DNA of 64,000 nucleotides from Salinibacter grassmerensis. GTDB lineage: Bacteria; Bacteroidota; Rhodothermia; Rhodothermales; Salinibacteraceae. The stretch spans positions 1 through 64,000 of the forward strand of contig NZ_CAMTTF010000003.1 of assembly GCF_947077765.1 (NCBI RefSeq), read 5' to 3'. The position numbers were made by a program, and so were the translations under genes. The notes beneath the pieces were generated by a model, which had not been told where the DNA came from, did no database searches, and worked only from the letters and a program-made list of their open reading frames with translations. This document shows positions 60,986 to 64,000 of this stretch, in pieces (within the stretch, counting starts at the first letter, position 1; every line of letters begins with the position of its first letter).

Positions 60986-62308
60986 ATGCCCGATGATTTG
61001 GACACTCCCGCTCTGCGGCGGTTCGCGCGCGACCTGAGCCGGATCCGTGAAGACCGGGGTGTATCTCGTGCAGCAATTCAGGAGGAAACCCAGGTACACG
61101 CCTCGCACCTGAAGTCCTTCGAGGAGGGCGTTCTCCACGAAGAGGAGAGAATGAATGGCGTCTACCTGAAAGCGTTCGTCCGTGCCTACGCCGAGGCGAT
61201 TGGGCTTTCCACGGAGACAGTCGTGGATCACCTGGAATCTGCGCTCTCCGGCACCTACGACGATCAGCTTGCTGCCGCATTTGTCAGTGTGCCACCGGCG
61301 GAAGACGAACCGGATGATCCTGAGACCTCCGCGCCCAAGTCCTCGGCGGAGGAAGAACAGGAGGCCGCCCCATCGCCGGGCCCGGTCGATGAGCCTGAAG
61401 ATGCTTCCGAGGCCGCAGGCGGCGTCTCTCAGGGGGCGGCGTCCGAGCCGACCCAGGCGCCCCCTCAAGATGAGTCTCCAGCAGCCCACCCCCAGGCCCC
61501 AAACAGCTCAGGTGCGTCTGCTTCCTCGACGGACAGCGACCGTTCGTCCGGAGACTCACAGGAGGGGAAGCATTTTTCGGACCTGACTGAAGAGGAAGAG
61601 GCGAAGACAAGACGTAATCAATCCTCAATGTCCGAGCCCCCTCCGGCACGTCGCGCCTCCCGGACAGACTCATTTTCCGGGGACGTGCAGGAGTTTTTCG
61701 CGGATCATCGCGGCAAAGTTCTTTTGGCTGTTGGGGTTGCCCTCGTGCTCGCACTGGTGGGGGGACTGGGAATCTACCTCACGGGGGAGGACGCGACTTC
61801 TGAGGCATCATCGGAGGGCGAGACCCTAGAGGCTTCTCCTGCTGCTGAGGCCGGCCCGTCGGGGACCGAAGCCGCTGGCGATACGAGTACATCGCCGCCG
61901 CAACCCCCTCGGCAGCCCCCGGCCGACATCACGCTTGGCGACACCCTTCACGTCACGGTTCGTGCAACCGCGGACGTTCGGGAACTCCGGGTTCAGCAAG
62001 ATGACAACCTCCGGCGGCCGTACTGGATCGAGGCGGGCGAGGCCCGCGTCTTTCCGTTTGCCGAACGGGTGACGCTCCAGAATCAGCTTGATAGCCTGGA
62101 GGTTCTTCTCGAAGGGTACCGGTACCCCATCACCTCGACCGACGAGCAAGGGCGGGTCATCATTCGCCGGGACACGGCCGAGCAGTTTGCAGATACCCTC
62201 CGTGGCCCCCCTCTCTCCATCCCGGAATCCCCCGACACGATCCGGGGCCAAGACTCGTTTCCAGATCCAGATACTACGTCCTCGGGGAGGGCTGGCGCGG
62301 AGTCCTGA
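60986..62308 (+). CDS. RodZ-like helix-turn-helix membrane protein
   Basis: The 440-residue protein has an N-terminal HTH_25-type domain: ALRRFARDLSRIREDRGVSR, IQEETQVHASHLKSFEEG and YLKAFVRAYAEAIGL (residues ~8-75). A long disordered acidic/Ser/Pro linker follows, then one membrane helix at ~244-267 (VLLAVGVALVLALVGGLGIYL). The periplasmic end is a DUF4115-like beta-domain (DTLHVTVRATADVRELRVQQDD). RodZ links MreB to the envelope and shapes rod growth. MreB is not in the window. Confidence 0.82.
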   Translation: MPDDLDTPALRRFARDLSRIREDRGVSRAAIQEETQVHASHLKSFEEGVLHEEERMNGVYLKAFVRAYAEAIGLSTETVVDHLESALSGTYDDQLAAAFVSVPPAEDEPDDPETSAPKSSAEEEQEAAPSPGPVDEPEDASEAAGGVSQGAASEPTQAPPQDESPAAHPQAPNSSGASASSTDSDRSSGDSQEGKHFSDLTEEEEAKTRRNQSSMSEPPPARRASRTDSFSGDVQEFFADHRGKVLLAVGVALVLALVGGLGIYLTGEDATSEASSEGETLEASPAAEAGPSGTEAAGDTSTSPPQPPRQPPADITLGDTLHVTVRATADVRELRVQQDDNLRRPYWIEAGEARVFPFAERVTLQNQLDSLEVLLEGYRYPITSTDEQGRVIIRRDTAEQFADTLRGPPLSIPESPDTIRGQDSFPDPDTTSSGRAGAES

Positions 62309-62440
62309 GTGCTCGTGCGGATGCCCGAAAGGATCCTCTTTGTCCCTGTACGCATTCGGATTGTCCTTGGCATCACGTCACGGCCCGTCCCTCTGAACGT
62401 CGAGGGACGACGGTCTTCGTCATTGGTTGCACGGTCCACT

Positions 62441-64000
62441 ATGGGACTTCTCGAGTTGCTCGGTTGGAGCCGGCGGACGCCTCAACCCGTGGGGCATGAC
62501 CTCGAAACCGGGGACGGGTCCGAAGACCCTGAGGCCTGGAAGCGGTGGGCCCTGCGCGGAGGACTCTTTTTGGGCCTTGTGGCCCTCACTGTCGCGGCGT
62601 TCCCACGGGGCGATTTTTACGAGTATACGGTCGAGGTGGGCGACACGTGGCGACAGTCTACACTCAGCGCCCCCTTTAACTTCCCCGTGTACCTCGATCA
62701 AGAGCGTGTAGAGGCCCGGCGTGACACCGTTCGAGAGAATACGCCTCCGTATTTTCGCGAGGTGCAGGGGGCGTCACAGAAACTCACGCAAAACCGCGAC
62801 ACCCTGCGTGGCCAATTGGATCGTATTCTGGAGGCCTACGCGAGTTACCGCTACCATCAACAACAGGGAGAACGGGAGGCCGCCCGTCAAGACTCCCTGG
62901 ACTACGTCCGGCGTCGCCGGAATGCTCAGGTCACGCTTAGCGCTTCGCAGTGGGAGTACCTAGCAGCCGAGTACGCGGAGGACGTGCAGAACCTTCGCTC
63001 CCCCTCTCGCCAGTCTGCCGACCAGCCGTCATCCCGTCTGCACGGACGCCTGCTTGACGCGGCGTTCGAGGTGGGCGGACAGCTCTTGAGTCTCGGGGTT
63101 ATGAACCGGCCGCGCGATTCTGTGTTAACCGACGAGATTCTGGTCCGGAACCAACAGGACCAGACACAACGCAGGGTCCAAAAAGACAACCTTTATGGTC
63201 TCAACGAGGCGTTCGAGTACGCCGAGCGCCAGCTCCGCGAGAGGTTTTCTGCGAACCGGGAGCACTCCCGCGTCGCAGCCTCCTTCTTCCGGGCGATCTT
63301 CGTGCCGTCGCTCCAGTATCTCCGCGAAAATACGATGGAGGAGCGCGAACGGCGCGCCAAAAAAGTAACTGCTATCCAGGGAGGGGTGGAGGAAGGGGAA
63401 CCAATCGTACGGACGGGCCAGCGAGTCACCCAGGAAATCAAACGCAAACTCACCTCCCTCGAACGGGCGAAGAGTGATCAGCTTGGGTCCAACATCGTCG
63501 TGAAACAGTTGAGTGGGGAGGTTCTCTTCACCCTTCTTGGCTTTGGGTTCTTCTTCTTTTACCTGTATCTCCTCCGGCCCGAGATTTGGTCCAAAAACCG
63601 GGACCTAATTCTGATATCGGTGGTTCTTGCGTTCATCACTGCCCTCTACGGGATCGCGATTCGGACCCCTTGGTCCCTGTACGTGGTGCCCGTGCCGCTC
63701 GCGTCGGTGCTGCTCACCATCGTCTTTAATTCTCGCATCGCCCTCATTGGGACCCTGGTGCTGGCCCTGACCGGGGGGCAGATGTTGGGCCTCGACCTCG
63801 AGTACACAATCGCCACCTTCTTTGCCGGCGCGTTCGGGATCTTCAGCGTCCGGGACATAAAAAATCGAGGCCAGTTTTTCGTGAGTGGCGGACTGGCATT
63901 CGCCGGGTATGCGCTCGTGCTCTTTGCCACCTGGCTGTACCTCGACCTCCCCTTTGGACGTGTGGCGCCCGACCTGGCCTACGCGGCGATCGCCTCCGTC
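62441..64000 (+). CDS. PgpH-like 7TM-HD phosphodiesterase, 3' end cut off
   Basis: The 520 visible residues are open to the window edge. A first membrane helix (LRGGLFLGLVALTVAAFP, ~38-56) precedes a large periplasmic 7TMR-HDED-type domain (residues ~60-355, with NTPPYFREVQ and EGEPIVRTGQRVTQE). Several membrane helices follow (from VLFTLLGFGFFFFYLYLL). The cytoplasmic HD domain lies beyond the edge, so the call rests on the N-terminal architecture. PgpH-type proteins hydrolyse c-di-AMP. The start is the ATG at 62441. Confidence 0.8.
   Translation, partial: MGLLELLGWSRRTPQPVGHDLETGDGSEDPEAWKRWALRGGLFLGLVALTVAAFPRGDFYEYTVEVGDTWRQSTLSAPFNFPVYLDQERVEARRDTVRENTPPYFREVQGASQKLTQNRDTLRGQLDRILEAYASYRYHQQQGEREAARQDSLDYVRRRRNAQVTLSASQWEYLAAEYAEDVQNLRSPSRQSADQPSSRLHGRLLDAAFEVGGQLLSLGVMNRPRDSVLTDEILVRNQQDQTQRRVQKDNLYGLNEAFEYAERQLRERFSANREHSRVAASFFRAIFVPSLQYLRENTMEERERRAKKVTAIQGGVEEGEPIVRTGQRVTQEIKRKLTSLERAKSDQLGSNIVVKQLSGEVLFTLLGFGFFFFYLYLLRPEIWSKNRDLILISVVLAFITALYGIAIRTPWSLYVVPVPLASVLLTIVFNSRIALIGTLVLALTGGQMLGLDLEYTIATFFAGAFGIFSVRDIKNRGQFFVSGGLAFAGYALVLFATWLYLDLPFGRVAPDLAYAAIASV

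Overview
The window is high-GC DNA with strongly acidic proteins: long Asp/Glu runs, for example at the RecA C-terminus, in the RodZ-like protein and in MetG. The protein families are typical of Bacteroidota/Rhodothermota: DUF4835, PorV/PorQ-like, DUF3667, a helix-hairpin-helix outer-membrane barrel and TAnnTTTG-like promoter elements. My best inference is an extremely halophilic Rhodothermota bacterium close to Salinibacter. This is an inference from composition and gene content, not a database match. Most of the window is ordinary chromosomal core.

1-8.4 kb: a minus-strand run holds a flippase-like membrane protein cut by the left edge, lolA, thpR, and then hisB-proC-hisH ... hisA-hisF with a small two-helix membrane protein overlapping hisF. 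A cold-shock gene with its own terminator sits on the opposite strand between hisH and hisA. 8.4-26 kb: plus-strand metG, an MTA/SAH nucleosidase and hemA-hemC-hemD, with convergent thiE and a DUF3667 zinc-ribbon membrane protein. After these come glycerate 2-kinase, a secreted M14 peptidase, a YyaL/DUF255 protein, a thiolase, a DUF4097-like protein and an AAG-type DNA glycosylase. 26-29.6 kb: alaS, then tRNA-Ser(CGA) and its terminator.

29.7-34.3 kb is the only accessory-looking stretch. It is gene-poor and has weakly conserved ORFs, a lipoprotein, small secreted and hypothetical proteins, and a GIY-YIG/DUF4357 protein. A 16-bp sequence from the tRNA-Ser terminator reappears inverted near its right side. 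34.3-45.8 kb: dinB, a GDPD lipoprotein, a CYTH-like protein, a 992-residue protein that appears to join an HExxH peptidase, a beta-propeller and an outer-membrane barrel, a zinc-ribbon protein, a response regulator, and an envelope cluster (helix-hairpin-helix barrel, PorV/PorQ-like, DUF4835) that recalls type IX secretion.

46-64 kb: recA, a PAP2 phosphatase, an intergenic region rich in hairpins, DUF1015, a minus-strand aroB-tamB-rnr run, an MnmM/YtqB-like methyltransferase, an NRDE protein, an alpha/beta-hydrolase-OsmC fusion, tRNA-Pro(GGG), a RodZ-like protein and the start of a PgpH-like 7TM-HD protein cut by the right edge.

I saw no CRISPR array, intact transposase, integrase, rRNA or recognised defence operon. 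The most interesting points are the peptidase-propeller-barrel protein, an rnr gene whose conserved N-terminus has no standard start codon, the structured region at 47.94-48.06 kb, and the inverted terminator fragment flanking the 29.7-34 kb island.
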